Assembly (NCBI GenBank): GCA_964503895.1
Contig: CAZDCF010000003.1
Coordinates: 32,182-96,181 of the forward strand
Length of the DNA: 64,000 nucleotides
Direction of reading: 5' to 3'
DNA from: Nitronereus sp964503895
GTDB taxonomy: Bacteria; Nitrospirota; Nitrospiria; Nitrospirales; UBA8639
Shown here: one piece after another, positions 8,540 to 18,583 of the stretch
Position numbering within the stretch: position 1 is the stretch's first letter
Layout: each line of letters opens with the position of its first letter
Notes under the pieces: generated by a model
Told to the model about the DNA's origin: nothing
Database searches by the model: none
What the model saw: only the letters and a program-made list of their open reading frames with translations
Position numbers and translations under genes: made by a program

Positions 8540-9250
8540 CTAAGAAGCCACAGAATCAGTGGCCAACAACGAATTTAGCATTGATCGAAACAACTTAAGG
8601 CCATCTTCGTTACCCAACACAGATTCTGCACATCGTTCAGGGTGAGGCATCAAACCTAGGACGTTACCATCGGCATTTCGTATGCCAGCGATGTTGTCCA
8701 AGGATCCATTCGGATTGGCCTTCGACGTGACTCGGCCATCAGGAGTACAGTAACGAAACACAATCTGAGCATTGGCCTGTAGTGAAGAAAGGGTAACAGG
8801 GTCAGTATAATAATTCCCTTCGGCATGGGCTATAGGGAGTTTAAGAATTTGTCCAGACTTGCAGGCATTAGTAAAGGGAGTAGCGGCGTTTTCAACTTTC
8901 ACGTAAACATCGTCACAAATAAACGACAAGTCACGATTGCGCATCATGGCACCGGGTAATAACCCAACTTCAAGCAAAATTTGAAAGCCATTACAGATGC
9001 CCAGCACAAGCCCTCCTTTGCCAGCAAATACTTTTAGAGCTTCCATGATGTGAGAAAACTTGGCAATAGCCCCGGTTCGCAAGTAATCCCCATAAGAAAA
9101 ACCACCCGGAACAATCACAGCATCCACGCTATCGAGAGAAGTATCTTGGTGCCAGATTAATCGAACGTCCTGCTGAATGCCTTCCGCCACGGCATAGACA
9201 CAGTCATAATCACAGTTAGATCCGGGAAATACGAGAACACCGAAATTCAT
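8540..9250 (-). CDS. purQ: Phosphoribosylformylglycinamidine synthase, glutaminase subunit
   Basis: The 236-residue class I glutamine amidotransferase has its nucleophile at C86 in GICNGFQ and the His/Glu pair in PHPERCAE near the C-terminus. It supplies ammonia to PurL for the fourth step of purine synthesis (FGAR to FGAM). It lies 5 nt downstream of purS and forms a purB-purS-purQ operon. PurL is not in the window. Its length matches stand-alone PurQ proteins that act in a PurSQL complex. Confidence 0.95.
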   Translation of the reverse strand: MNFGVLVFPGSNCDYDCVYAVAEGIQQDVRLIWHQDTSLDSVDAVIVPGGFSYGDYLRTGAIAKFSHIMEALKVFAGKGGLVLGICNGFQILLEVGLLPGAMMRNRDLSFICDDVYVKVENAATPFTNACKSGQILKLPIAHAEGNYYTDPVTLSSLQANAQIVFRYCTPDGRVTSKANPNGSLDNIAGIRNADGNVLGLMPHPERCAESVLGNEDGLKLFRSMLNSLLATDSVAS

Positions 9251-9255
9251 AAGAA

Positions 9256-9498
9256 TTACTTCACCAATTCGAACCGATAATCTTCAATAACCGTGTTAGC
9301 TAACAATTTTTCGCACATGGCCTTCAATTGTAATTCAGCTTGATTTTGATCAGTATCTTCTAGTTCGACTTCGAGAAATTTTCCTACCCGTACATCATTA
9401 ACCGATGAAAATCCAAGAGTTGCCAAGGATTGTTGAATCGCACGACCTTGTGGATCTAGAATCCCGGATTTCAGGGTCACATGAATTTTTGCTTTCAT
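9256..9498 (-). CDS. purS: Phosphoribosylformylglycinamidine synthase subunit PurS
   Basis: This 80-residue protein has the typical PurS start (KAKIHVTLKSGILDPQGRAI) and the motif SLATLGFSSVNDVRVGK. It bridges PurQ and small PurL in the FGAM synthase complex. Its start overlaps the end of purB by 4 nt, and purQ follows 5 nt after its stop. Confidence 0.95.
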   Translation of the reverse strand: MKAKIHVTLKSGILDPQGRAIQQSLATLGFSSVNDVRVGKFLEVELEDTDQNQAELQLKAMCEKLLANTVIEDYRFELVK

Positions 9499-10844
9499 GA
9501 TTTACCCGCGTTTTTTTTGTGTATTGATTTAGGCTTTTTAGCAATTGATATTGCACCGAACACTCGTCGATACACTTGCGGCAAATGCTTTATATATATT
9601 CCTGGATCAAAACAAGCCTGAATTTCCGAAATCTTTAACTTTCGACTTATAAACGGATCCCTTGTCACTAATTCCTCAAAATTTCCATGTCCTTCCCACG
9701 CCTTCATAGCATTTCGTTGCACCGCTTCATATGCGGCTTTCCGTTCGGCGCCCCGCTCCACTAAAACCAATAGAAGCCGCTGGGAATAGACTAAACCGCC
9801 GGTCAGGTTTAGATTTTTCAACATACGATCTGGATACACGACCAAATTCTTTAGCAAATTGGCGAGACGAACAAGCATGTAGTCAATTAAAATAATGCTA
9901 TCAGGAAAAATGATGCGCTCAACCGAAGAATGACTAATATCCCGCTCATGCCAAAGCGCGACATTTTCAAGAGCAGCGAGACTGTTGCTGCGAATGATCC
10001 TGGCCAAACCACATAGGTTCTCGGACCCAACAGGGTTTCGTTTGTGAGGCATGGCCGAGGAACCCTTTTGTCCAACGCTAAAATATTCCTCCGCTTCTAA
10101 CACCTCCGTCCGCTGAAGATGGCGAATCTCCGTCGCCACTTTTTCAATGCTAGCTGCTAGTAAGGCCAAAGCCGTGAGATACGCAGCATGGCGGTCTCGC
10201 TGGACCACCTGGTTAGAAATCGGAGCTGGTTTTAATCCCAGCTTTTTGCAAACTATGGACTCGACTCTCGGAGGGAGGTGCGCAAACGTGCCCATGGCGC
10301 CCGAAAGTTTTCCAACGGCAATATCCTCATCTGCAGCAATCAACCGTTTCCGATGACGTTTAAATTCTTCAAACCACAGTGCAAACTTCGCCCCTAACGA
10401 CATAGGTTCACCATGAATACCATGGGATCGCCCAACCATGACAGTCTCTTGGTGCTCAAAAGCCCGCCGCTTTAATACTTCCAACAATTGATCAAGGTCT
10501 TGGAGAATGATAATGCCGGATTCCACTAGTTGGAGGGCGAGCCCAGTGTCTAACACATCCGATGAGGTTAATCCTGCATGAATATACCGTGCCTTGGGTC
10601 CAGCCTGTTCAGCCACGGATTCCAAAAAGGCAATGACATCGTGCTTGGTCACCTTTTCAATGGCATCAATCCGATTAGGATCGATCGTAACTTTTCGACG
10701 AACGTGAGCGGCAGTACCTTTGGGTACTTTATTGACTTCTTCCAGCGCTTCACATACCGCCAACTCAACTTCAAGCCATGCTTTATATTTTCGCTGCTGA
10801 GTCCAGAGCGCGCCCATTCGAGGTAAGGTATAACGTTCAATCAT
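9495..10844 (-). CDS. purB: Adenylosuccinate lyase
   Basis: The 449-residue lyase carries the fumarase/aspartase superfamily signature GSSAMPHKRNP, and an N-terminal RYTLPRMGALW region typical of PurB. It cleaves SAICAR and adenylosuccinate, releasing fumarate, in purine synthesis. I place the start at the ATG at 10844 because homology begins at MIERYTLP. The reading frame remains open for 15 codons further upstream, but that extension has no family resemblance. The C-terminus ends in a short lysine-rich tail. It is the first gene of purB-purS-purQ and follows nusB by about 58 nt. Confidence 0.95.
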   Translation of the reverse strand: MIERYTLPRMGALWTQQRKYKAWLEVELAVCEALEEVNKVPKGTAAHVRRKVTIDPNRIDAIEKVTKHDVIAFLESVAEQAGPKARYIHAGLTSSDVLDTGLALQLVESGIIILQDLDQLLEVLKRRAFEHQETVMVGRSHGIHGEPMSLGAKFALWFEEFKRHRKRLIAADEDIAVGKLSGAMGTFAHLPPRVESIVCKKLGLKPAPISNQVVQRDRHAAYLTALALLAASIEKVATEIRHLQRTEVLEAEEYFSVGQKGSSAMPHKRNPVGSENLCGLARIIRSNSLAALENVALWHERDISHSSVERIIFPDSIILIDYMLVRLANLLKNLVVYPDRMLKNLNLTGGLVYSQRLLLVLVERGAERKAAYEAVQRNAMKAWEGHGNFEELVTRDPFISRKLKISEIQACFDPGIYIKHLPQVYRRVFGAISIAKKPKSIHKKNAGKS

Positions 10845-10902
10845 AAAGATGTTCCATTTGATGTTTTGAGGTGGGGTACGCCTATACAAACGCTGCTATA
10901 GA

Positions 10903-11376
10903 TCATGAGAGCACGACACGTTTGGTTTCCAAACGCGGATCATGTTTCAAAATTTTATCTAAAATACCATTCACAAATCGCTTCGTGTCATCATCTGCAA
11001 AACTCTTAGCCAATTGAAGTGCCTCATTTACCGTCACTTTTGCAGGAATGTCCGGTACCCAGAGCAATTCATAAATTGCCTGACGGAGAATATTGCGATC
11101 TATTATAGGCATACGATCAAGCGTCCAATTTTCTGCAGATTGTTTGATAATTTGATCTAACTCAGCTTTTTGAGCTTGCACACCATCCACCAACTGATCC
11201 GCAAAATCTCGAACAGCCTGGGAGGGCCGCTGCTCGGCCCAAAATCCCTCCAACCAGCCGGAAATTGACCCATGAAAATCTACTTGAAATAGAATTTGCA
11301 AGGCTAACTCCCGAGCACTATGCCGAGTCAGTGCCGGAGCAATCCGAAATTCAGGCTGATCGTTGATAGGTTCCAC
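10903..11376 (-). CDS. nusB: Transcription antitermination factor NusB
   Basis: The 157-residue all-helical protein contains the family hallmarks RHSARELALQILFQVDF at its N-terminus and PAKVTVNEALQLAKSF...FVNGILDKI at its C-terminus. With NusE (S10) it binds boxA RNA for rRNA antitermination. The start is a GTG, and there is no internal Met that would be better. It sits after ribH as in many bacteria (ribBA-ribH-nusB). Confidence 0.94.
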   Translation of the reverse strand: MEPINDQPEFRIAPALTRHSARELALQILFQVDFHGSISGWLEGFWAEQRPSQAVRDFADQLVDGVQAQKAELDQIIKQSAENWTLDRMPIIDRNILRQAIYELLWVPDIPAKVTVNEALQLAKSFADDDTKRFVNGILDKILKHDPRLETKRVVLS

Positions 11377-11413
11377 AATGAATCCAAGACGTTCATGAAC
11401 GAATCAGGGGCAG

Positions 11414-11914
11414 CTACGGTTGCAGAAAGCCGGTGGATTTTTGCCCACTATTTTGAAGACTTTTCATTAATGTGGCCATTTCAATAGCTGTCCGTGCAGC
11501 ATCCGCCCCATGATTTTTTTCAGACTCTCCTGATCGTTCCAGAGCCTGTTCTACTGTATTCGTTGTCAAAACACCAAAAACTATTGGAATACCAGTTTCC
11601 CAGGAAGCTTGGGCAATGCCACGACTCATTTCCGCACTGATGTAGTCAAAATGAGGAGTCTGCCCACGGATAACGGCTCCAAGGCAAATCACAGCATCAT
11701 ATTGTTTGCTTCTTGCAAGATATCTGGCAACCAAAGGAATTTCAAAAGCTCCAGGCACGCGGATAGTTTCTATATGATCTTCTTCTACACCCTGGGTTTT
11801 TAAGGTATCCACGGCTGCACTGGTCAATCGGCTGGTAACAAACTCATTAAACTTGCTCACAACAAGACCAATGCGACAATCTTTCCCTTCTAAATTTCCT
11901 TCCTTGACAGTCAT
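11414..11914 (-). CDS. ribH: 6,7-dimethyl-8-ribityllumazine synthase
   Basis: The lumazine synthase motifs are all present: VSKFNEFVTSRL, VPGAFEIPLVA, GAVIRGQTPHFDYI with the catalytic His, and GVLTTNTVEQALERSG. It condenses the RibA/RibD-derived aminopyrimidine with the RibB product. I use the ATG at 11914, giving 166 residues; a TTG seven codons upstream is the alternative. It lies between ribBA (upstream, 52-nt gap) and nusB. Confidence 0.95.
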   Translation of the reverse strand: MTVKEGNLEGKDCRIGLVVSKFNEFVTSRLTSAAVDTLKTQGVEEDHIETIRVPGAFEIPLVARYLARSKQYDAVICLGAVIRGQTPHFDYISAEMSRGIAQASWETGIPIVFGVLTTNTVEQALERSGESEKNHGADAARTAIEMATLMKSLQNSGQKSTGFLQP

Positions 11915-11966
11915 AATATTTTCAGAATATCTCAACCATAACTTTAACTAGCAACTTTAAACCACC

Positions 11967-13169
11967 TCAAACATTGTTAAGTAAATGGCCGAGTTTTGCC
12001 TTTTTCGTCCGGAGATACTGGACATTTGTTTCCTTGGGGTCAATCTCAATGGGAACTCGTTCAACCACATCCAACCCATACCCTTCAATCCCAACAATTT
12101 TTCGAGGATTATTCGTGATTAAACGAATCTGTTTTAACCCCAAACTAACCAGGATCTGTGCACCGATTCCATAGTTCCGAAGGTCTGGCTTAAAGCCAAG
12201 TTTTAAGTTTGCCTCTACCGTGTCACTTCCCTGGTCTTGCAAATGATAGGCACGTATCTTATTGAGCAATCCAATACCGCGACCTTCCTGATTTAAATAA
12301 AGAAAAACGCCCTTACCCTCCTTCTCAATCATTTCCATGGCACGATGAAGTTGCTCTCGACAATCGCACCGGAGGGAACCGAAGATATCCGAAGTGAGAC
12401 ACCCTGAGTGAACTCTGACTAGAGTTGGCGAATCGCCTATAACCCCTTTGACCAAGGCAATATGGGTTCCGCTGTCCAGTTCATTTTCAAACACTATGGC
12501 TTCAAAATTTCCAAAAATCGTGGGCAACTGCGCGTTGACTGAAGGCTTGACGAAAGTCTCGCGGGAAAGCCGGTATTGAATCAAATCTTTAATTGTTATG
12601 AGTTTGAGCTGATGAGCCTTGGCGAATTTGAGTAAATCCGGAACCCGGGCCATAGTCCCATCATCATTCATGACCTCGCAGATCACGCCGGAAGGATTCA
12701 TGCCAGCTAGACGAGCCAAATCGACTGACCCCTCAGTTTGACCCGCACGTTTTAACACTCCCCCGTCATGAGCCCGAAGGGGGAAAATATGACCAGGTTT
12801 TGTGAAATCCGAAGCCTTGCAATTTGGATCAACTGCCATCCTGATGGTCGTGGCTCGATCGGAGACGGAAATACCCGTGGTTACATCACGGGCTGCATCG
12901 ATGGATACAGTAAAGGCTGTTCCAAAAGGTGCAGTGTTTTCCACGGATTGGGGATGCAACTGAAGTTCATCAGCACGGGAAGAATTCAACGCCAAACAGA
13001 TTAATCCCCTTGCATGCTTGGCCATAAAATTGATGGCTTCCGGGGTCACGCATTCGGCTGCCATTACCAAATCCCCTTCATTTTCACGGTCTTCGTCATC
13101 AACCAAAATGACGCACTTGCCGTCCCGAATATCCTGAAGGGCCTCTTCTATGGTGTTGAATGAATCCAT
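11967..13169 (-). CDS. ribBA: Bifunctional DHBP synthase / GTP cyclohydrolase II
   Basis: The N-terminal half (about residues 1-200) is DHBP synthase, with DDEDRENEGDLV and the GHIFPLRA region. The C-terminal half is GTP cyclohydrolase II, with the zinc site HSGCLTSDIFGSLRCDC and LYLNQEGRGIGL. The enzyme opens both branches of riboflavin synthesis. The start is set at the ATG at 13169 (400 residues), where family homology begins; 20 further in-frame codons upstream lack similarity. No FMN riboswitch is visible in the short upstream region, which adjoins narK. Confidence 0.95.
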   Translation of the reverse strand: MDSFNTIEEALQDIRDGKCVILVDDEDRENEGDLVMAAECVTPEAINFMAKHARGLICLALNSSRADELQLHPQSVENTAPFGTAFTVSIDAARDVTTGISVSDRATTIRMAVDPNCKASDFTKPGHIFPLRAHDGGVLKRAGQTEGSVDLARLAGMNPSGVICEVMNDDGTMARVPDLLKFAKAHQLKLITIKDLIQYRLSRETFVKPSVNAQLPTIFGNFEAIVFENELDSGTHIALVKGVIGDSPTLVRVHSGCLTSDIFGSLRCDCREQLHRAMEMIEKEGKGVFLYLNQEGRGIGLLNKIRAYHLQDQGSDTVEANLKLGFKPDLRNYGIGAQILVSLGLKQIRLITNNPRKIVGIEGYGLDVVERVPIEIDPKETNVQYLRTKKAKLGHLLNNV

Positions 13170-13265
13170 AATGCTCCAAACTTTCCTGACTCCTGCCCAG
13201 CTTATATGAGGTTTAGGTATCCCTGTCAATCTGAACTTTGAAAGACATATTCGTGCATGATCCCG

Positions 13266-14474
13266 TTATTCTGATCCTGATGGGGTTTCCACCAACACCC
13301 GCCACCGCCGCTGCATGATCAGAACACTTACCGTAGCTGCACAAGAAATTAGTCCGAAAATGAAAAAACCTCCGGCAAAACTGCCGGTGAAGTCTTTAAG
13401 CAAACCAAACCAGGAAGGAAGCAAAAAACCACCAATGCCACCAGCCGCACCGATAAAACCAGATGCAGTTCCCATCATTCCCTGAAATCGAAGAGAAACA
13501 ACCTGAAAAACCACACCATTCCCAAAACCAAGAAACAACATAACGACAATAGTCAACGGAAGGGAAATTAATAATGGTAGCAACCCGCATAAAATAAAAC
13601 TAAGGACGGCTGTGAGCGGAAACACCAGCAGAAGAAGACTCACTCCGCCTACTCGGTCGGCTAAATGTCCGCCAACTGGACGAGACAGACTTCCTGCTAA
13701 ACCGCACAGAGAAGTAATCGTACCTGCCGTAACCATGTCCAAATGATATTGATCATGAAAAAAAATTGGGAGAAAACTTGAATAGCCTACAAAACCACCG
13801 AACGTAACCGCATACAAAAAACATAACCAGTACATGATAGGTTGTTGTAGAATAGAACGAAGAGACTGTGAGACTCTCACGGTCTCTTCATCAGAGGATC
13901 GGCCTGAATAATCAGGAACCAGAAAAAAGAATGCTATCGCGGTAACGACCACCGGAATAATCATGATCCCAAAAGTGCCATGCCATCCAATGACTTCGGC
14001 AATACGAGGCCCTAGAAAAGTGGCCAACAAGACTCCGCTGTTACCAATAGCCGCCACGCCCATAGCCAGTCCCTGACGTTCCGGAGGATAGGCTCGGCTT
14101 GCGACGGGCAAGGCAATCGCAAAACTTGCCCCAGCAAACCCCAAAAGGAGCCCCACTCCCAACATATGAAAATAACTTTTACCAAATAGCCACCCCAAAA
14201 GAAGGGCCACTACTTCCAGCCCTAAAATGCCCAGACCTACCCGTCTGGCTCCAAATTGATCAACAAAGGGACCTACGATAACTCTCAACAGAGCTCCACC
14301 CAGTAAGGGTACGCCCACCAAAAACCCTTTTTGGGTGGCACTGAGGCTAAAATCTTGTGCAATGGCTACCCCCAACGCTCCGATCAACAGCCACACCATA
14401 AAACTAACTTCAAAGTGCAGCCAGGCTCCGAGTAAGGAAGGCCAATGCCCGTCTTTTAAAGCCTGAAATCTCAT
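13266..14474 (-). CDS. narK: NarK-type nitrate/nitrite transporter (MFS, NNP family)
   Basis: The 402-residue protein has twelve probable membrane helices. It carries NNP-family features: VSFMVWLLIGAL in helix 1, KGFLVGVPLLGGALLR in helix 2, the glycine-rich signature region from GFAGASFAIALP in helix 5, and GFGNGVVFQ in the second half. It moves nitrate or nitrite across the inner membrane. Whether it imports nitrite, exports nitrate or exchanges them cannot be read from the sequence. It is first in a minus-strand run with ribBA 96 nt downstream, and diverges from rpoH across a 205-nt promoter region. Confidence 0.85.
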   Translation of the reverse strand: MRFQALKDGHWPSLLGAWLHFEVSFMVWLLIGALGVAIAQDFSLSATQKGFLVGVPLLGGALLRVIVGPFVDQFGARRVGLGILGLEVVALLLGWLFGKSYFHMLGVGLLLGFAGASFAIALPVASRAYPPERQGLAMGVAAIGNSGVLLATFLGPRIAEVIGWHGTFGIMIIPVVVTAIAFFFLVPDYSGRSSDEETVRVSQSLRSILQQPIMYWLCFLYAVTFGGFVGYSSFLPIFFHDQYHLDMVTAGTITSLCGLAGSLSRPVGGHLADRVGGVSLLLLVFPLTAVLSFILCGLLPLLISLPLTIVVMLFLGFGNGVVFQVVSLRFQGMMGTASGFIGAAGGIGGFLLPSWFGLLKDFTGSFAGGFFIFGLISCAATVSVLIMQRRWRVLVETPSGSE

Positions 14475-14597
14475 AGATGACCAAAACTCACATTTTAACC
14501 TGAAATAAATTCTAACTATCCGTTTGTACTATAGAAGCTCTAATTTTGGTGTAGCAATTAAAAGGCCCTGACAAAACAGACCTTATGAACTGGCTCT

Positions 14598-14626
14598 TTG
14601 TCAATCTGTCCTTCGGAGTTTATAAT
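14598..14626 (+). promoter_or_regulatory. Sigma70-type promoter of rpoH
   Basis: TTGTCA and a perfect TATAAT are separated by exactly 17 bp, about 53 nt before the rpoH ATG. The -35 element overlaps the right arm of an inverted repeat (TGACAAA at 14569-14575 and TTTGTCA at 14597-14603), which could be a repressor site shared with the divergent narK gene. Confidence 0.7.
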
Positions 14627-14679
14627 TTTTCGAGAATCTCGTACATTCTCCCTCAAATCTCTTAAAAAGAATCGCTTAG

Positions 14680-15690
14680 ATGGAAGACTCCAAAATCACA
14701 CCAGACAAGAAAGATCTGCAAGCTGAGGACGATGTCCTGGACGTTGAATTCATGCTTGAAGGTGGTGACCTAGAATTTTCTGAACCCTCGCAATCGGCCA
14801 AGAGCAAGAAAAAGAAATCCCCCACTGACACGTCATCTCTAATCCCGAGCACCGCATTAAATCGCTATTTAGCCGAAGTTCGCCGCTATCCTTTTCTTTC
14901 CAAAGAAGAAGAAATTCAACTTTTCCACGAATATCGAGTACAAGGCAACCGAGAGGCCGCAGTCAAATTAATTCTGGCTAACCTCCGAGTGTCAATCGCC
15001 ATTGCCTCGGAATATGCCCACACTGGCGCGGACCAGATGGATTTGATCCAAGAAGGCAATGTAGGTCTCATGCAAGCCATTAAAAAATTTGATGTGACTC
15101 GGAACGTACGCTTCTATGCATATGCCGCCTGGTGGGTCAGAGCCTTTATATTACGATATCTCTTGAATTCGCACCGCCTGGTCAAAATTGGAACCACACA
15201 GGAGCAGAGGAAGCTCTTTTACAACTTGAGAAAGGAAAAGGCTAAACTGGAACGGTTGGGCTTTGTCCCTGATGCCAAGCTCATAGCAGATCGCCTTCAA
15301 GTTCGTGAACGAGATGTCGTTGAAATGGATCAACGGTTGGGAGGCTGGGAATTATCCCTGGACCAGCCAATAAACCCAGAAGATGGAGAAAGCACCTTTC
15401 TCGACCTGTTACCAGCACAAACTCCTGCGATTGACGAAAGTCTGGCTGAAGACCAGCTTCGAATCTTGTTTAGGCAAAAATTAGGAGAATTTTCCAAGAT
15501 CTTGAATGAGCGGGAAGAAGATATTTTGCGGAACCGATTGCTCTCAGAAAATCCGTTAACCCTTGAAGAGTTAGGGAAAAAATACTCAATCACCAAGGAA
15601 CGTTCTCGGCAGTTGGAAGCAAAAATAATCAAAAAATTGCGAGAATTTATGAAGTCCGAGTTAAAGGATTTCGATGAAATACGCCCCTAA
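14680..15690 (+). CDS. rpoH: Heat-shock sigma factor RpoH (sigma-32 type)
   Basis: The 336-residue sigma70-family factor has region 2 with DLIQEGNVGLMQAIKKFD and the YAAWWVRAFI segment of region 2.4, then the RpoH-specific box QRKLFYNLR at residues 176-184. Region 4 has the helix-turn-helix EELGKKYSITKERSRQLE. An acidic, Lys-tipped N-terminal extension of about 55 residues is longer than in E. coli RpoH. It lies directly upstream of groES-groEL, fitting a heat-shock regulator next to its main target. The RpoH box separates it from RpoD and RpoS. Confidence 0.88.
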   Translation: MEDSKITPDKKDLQAEDDVLDVEFMLEGGDLEFSEPSQSAKSKKKKSPTDTSSLIPSTALNRYLAEVRRYPFLSKEEEIQLFHEYRVQGNREAAVKLILANLRVSIAIASEYAHTGADQMDLIQEGNVGLMQAIKKFDVTRNVRFYAYAAWWVRAFILRYLLNSHRLVKIGTTQEQRKLFYNLRKEKAKLERLGFVPDAKLIADRLQVRERDVVEMDQRLGGWELSLDQPINPEDGESTFLDLLPAQTPAIDESLAEDQLRILFRQKLGEFSKILNEREEDILRNRLLSENPLTLEELGKKYSITKERSRQLEAKIIKKLREFMKSELKDFDEIRP

Positions 15691-15767
15691 AAACGGCCCT
15701 CCAGCGACGGAGCCCCTCGAACTCTAAGGCCCCTGAACCTTTAGGGATTGGGGAAAAATGAATTTTT

Positions 15768-15794
15768 CTTGCGGGAGGCCTTGACTTCCCATAT
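15768..15794 (+). promoter_or_regulatory. Candidate sigma-32-type promoter of groESL
   Basis: CTTGCGG, a 13-bp spacer and CCCATAT match the heat-shock consensus (CTTGAAA, 11-16 bp, CCCATNT) at 4 of 7 and 7 of 7 positions. It lies about 130 nt before groES. The presence of rpoH immediately upstream makes this reading plausible; no start site is proven. Confidence 0.4.
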
Positions 15795-15800
15795 CCCCGA

Positions 15801-15824
15801 CATATCTGTCTTCCTATAGATATG
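15801..15824. promoter_or_regulatory. Inverted repeat after the groESL promoter
   Basis: CATATCT and AGATATG form perfect 7-bp arms around a 10-bp centre, just downstream of the candidate sigma-32 promoter. The position suits an operator or a 5'-UTR hairpin. Confidence 0.35.
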
Positions 15825-15872
15825 CGGTATCGAAAGGAATTTTTGTAAAAACCACCATAGAACCATGATAGC

Positions 15873-15895
15873 ATGACCTCACTCAGTCAGGTCAT
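15873..15895. promoter_or_regulatory. CIRCE-like geometry inverted repeat before groES
   Basis: ATGACCT and AGGTCAT are perfect 7-bp arms separated by exactly 9 bp, ending about 8 nt before the groES Shine-Dalgarno (AAAGGAGG). The spacing equals that of CIRCE, the HrcA operator, but the arm sequence is different from TTAGCACTC. It may be an operator or a hairpin that masks the ribosome site. Confidence 0.4.
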
Positions 15896-15922
15896 TATTC
15901 ACCAAAAGGAGGCAGTTTCGAC

Positions 15923-16222
15923 ATGGCTAAAGAAGAAGACAAGGGAACCGCAGCGAAAGGGTTTCTCCCACTAGGCGACCGCGTTTTTGTGACCTATACC
16001 GAAGAATTAGAACGTACAGCTGGCGGCATATACGTACCCGATTCAGCACGGGAAAAACCCCAACGTGGCACAATTGAGGGCGCCGGAAAAGATGTCAAGA
16101 CCTTAAAAGTCGGCGATCAAGTGTTATTTGATAAATACTCAGGAACCAAAATTAAGATTGAAAACGATGACTGCCTCATTCTTCGCGAGGAAGATATTTT
16201 GGGTGTCTTTGTTGACTCCTAA
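15923..16222 (+). CDS. groES: Co-chaperonin GroES
   Basis: The 99-residue protein contains PLGDRVFV, the mobile loop region ERTAGGIYVPDSAREKPQRG and the C-terminal EEDILGVF typical of Hsp10. It caps the GroEL ring during ATP-dependent folding. An excellent AAAGGAGG ribosome site precedes the ATG. The N-terminus has about ten extra charged residues (MAKEEDKGTAA) compared with the E. coli protein. groEL follows 67 nt later. Confidence 0.97.
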   Translation: MAKEEDKGTAAKGFLPLGDRVFVTYTEELERTAGGIYVPDSAREKPQRGTIEGAGKDVKTLKVGDQVLFDKYSGTKIKIENDDCLILREEDILGVFVDS

Positions 16223-16289
16223 ATCACCGAATATCATTGATCAATATATTGAAAATTAAAGATTCACTTAAATTTTGACGGAGGAAAAT

Positions 16290-17954
<1,665 letters not shown>

Positions 17955-17980
17955 CTCTAGCCAATCCCAAAGAAGATAGT

Positions 17981-18020
17981 AAAAAAGGCCCGAGGAGGAT
18001 TACTTCTTGGGCCTTTTTTT
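17981..18020 (+). terminator. Rho-independent terminator of groESL
   Basis: AAAAAAGGCCC pairs with GGGCCTTTTTTT across a 16-nt loop and runs into eight T residues, about 30 nt after the groEL stop. The A-tract and T-tract symmetry would let it act in both directions. Confidence 0.88.
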
Positions 18021-18143
18021 TGGAAATAACTACCCTGCTTTCACCATTCCCTTTACTAGCCTGCCTGAAGGATTCTGTGTTATATAGGATCAATCGTTCA
18101 ATCGGTGCTAAAACCCCACGAATTCTGATTGAAAGGAAACCTT

Positions 18144-18530
18144 ATGAAACAACTTTTAACTGGATACCTCATATTGATAGGAATTTGTGGATTGGTGTTA
18201 GGACCAACATCATGGTCGTTAGCAGGCCCTCAGTCTGAATCCATGTGTACTATTGGCATGGTCAAAGGTGAAAAAGGAAAAACATGCGAAGTACCGATTC
18301 CAGATGGCTGTACCATCGCCAAGATCCCAGGATATGACGAGCCCTGGGCCGATATTTCCAAGGGTGGAGGCACACAATGTCAGTTTGATGAACAAAAAAC
18401 TGACTGGACCACGAAAATCACGGGTTCCTGCGGACCGTGTACTACAGACAATTGCTCTGCACAATTTAGAGCAAAATTCAATTGCTCCGCTGGAATGGAT
18501 TTCGCCCCACAAAAACGAAAAAAACACTAA
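18144..18530 (+). CDS. Secreted cysteine-rich protein of unknown function
   Basis: The ATG at 18144 follows AAAGGA with good spacing. The first 27 or so residues are a Sec signal peptide (positive MKQ start, hydrophobic core, SLAG cleavage region). The mature part of about 100 residues contains eight cysteines, including an SCGPC pair, consistent with disulfides or metal binding in the periplasm. The C-terminus is basic (PQKRKKH). No family recognised. It has its own position after the groEL terminator, so it is probably transcribed separately. Confidence 0.7.
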   Translation: MKQLLTGYLILIGICGLVLGPTSWSLAGPQSESMCTIGMVKGEKGKTCEVPIPDGCTIAKIPGYDEPWADISKGGGTQCQFDEQKTDWTTKITGSCGPCTTDNCSAQFRAKFNCSAGMDFAPQKRKKH

Positions 18531-18583
18531 GCACTTTTTCATTACAAAAAGTCCAAACACACAAAACGCATAGTTAACCGGCA

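Noticed and set aside
15873..15895. Canonical CIRCE (HrcA operator) before groES
   Set aside because: Spacing of 9 is right but the arms ATGACCT/AGGTCAT do not resemble TTAGCACTC/GAGTGCTAA.
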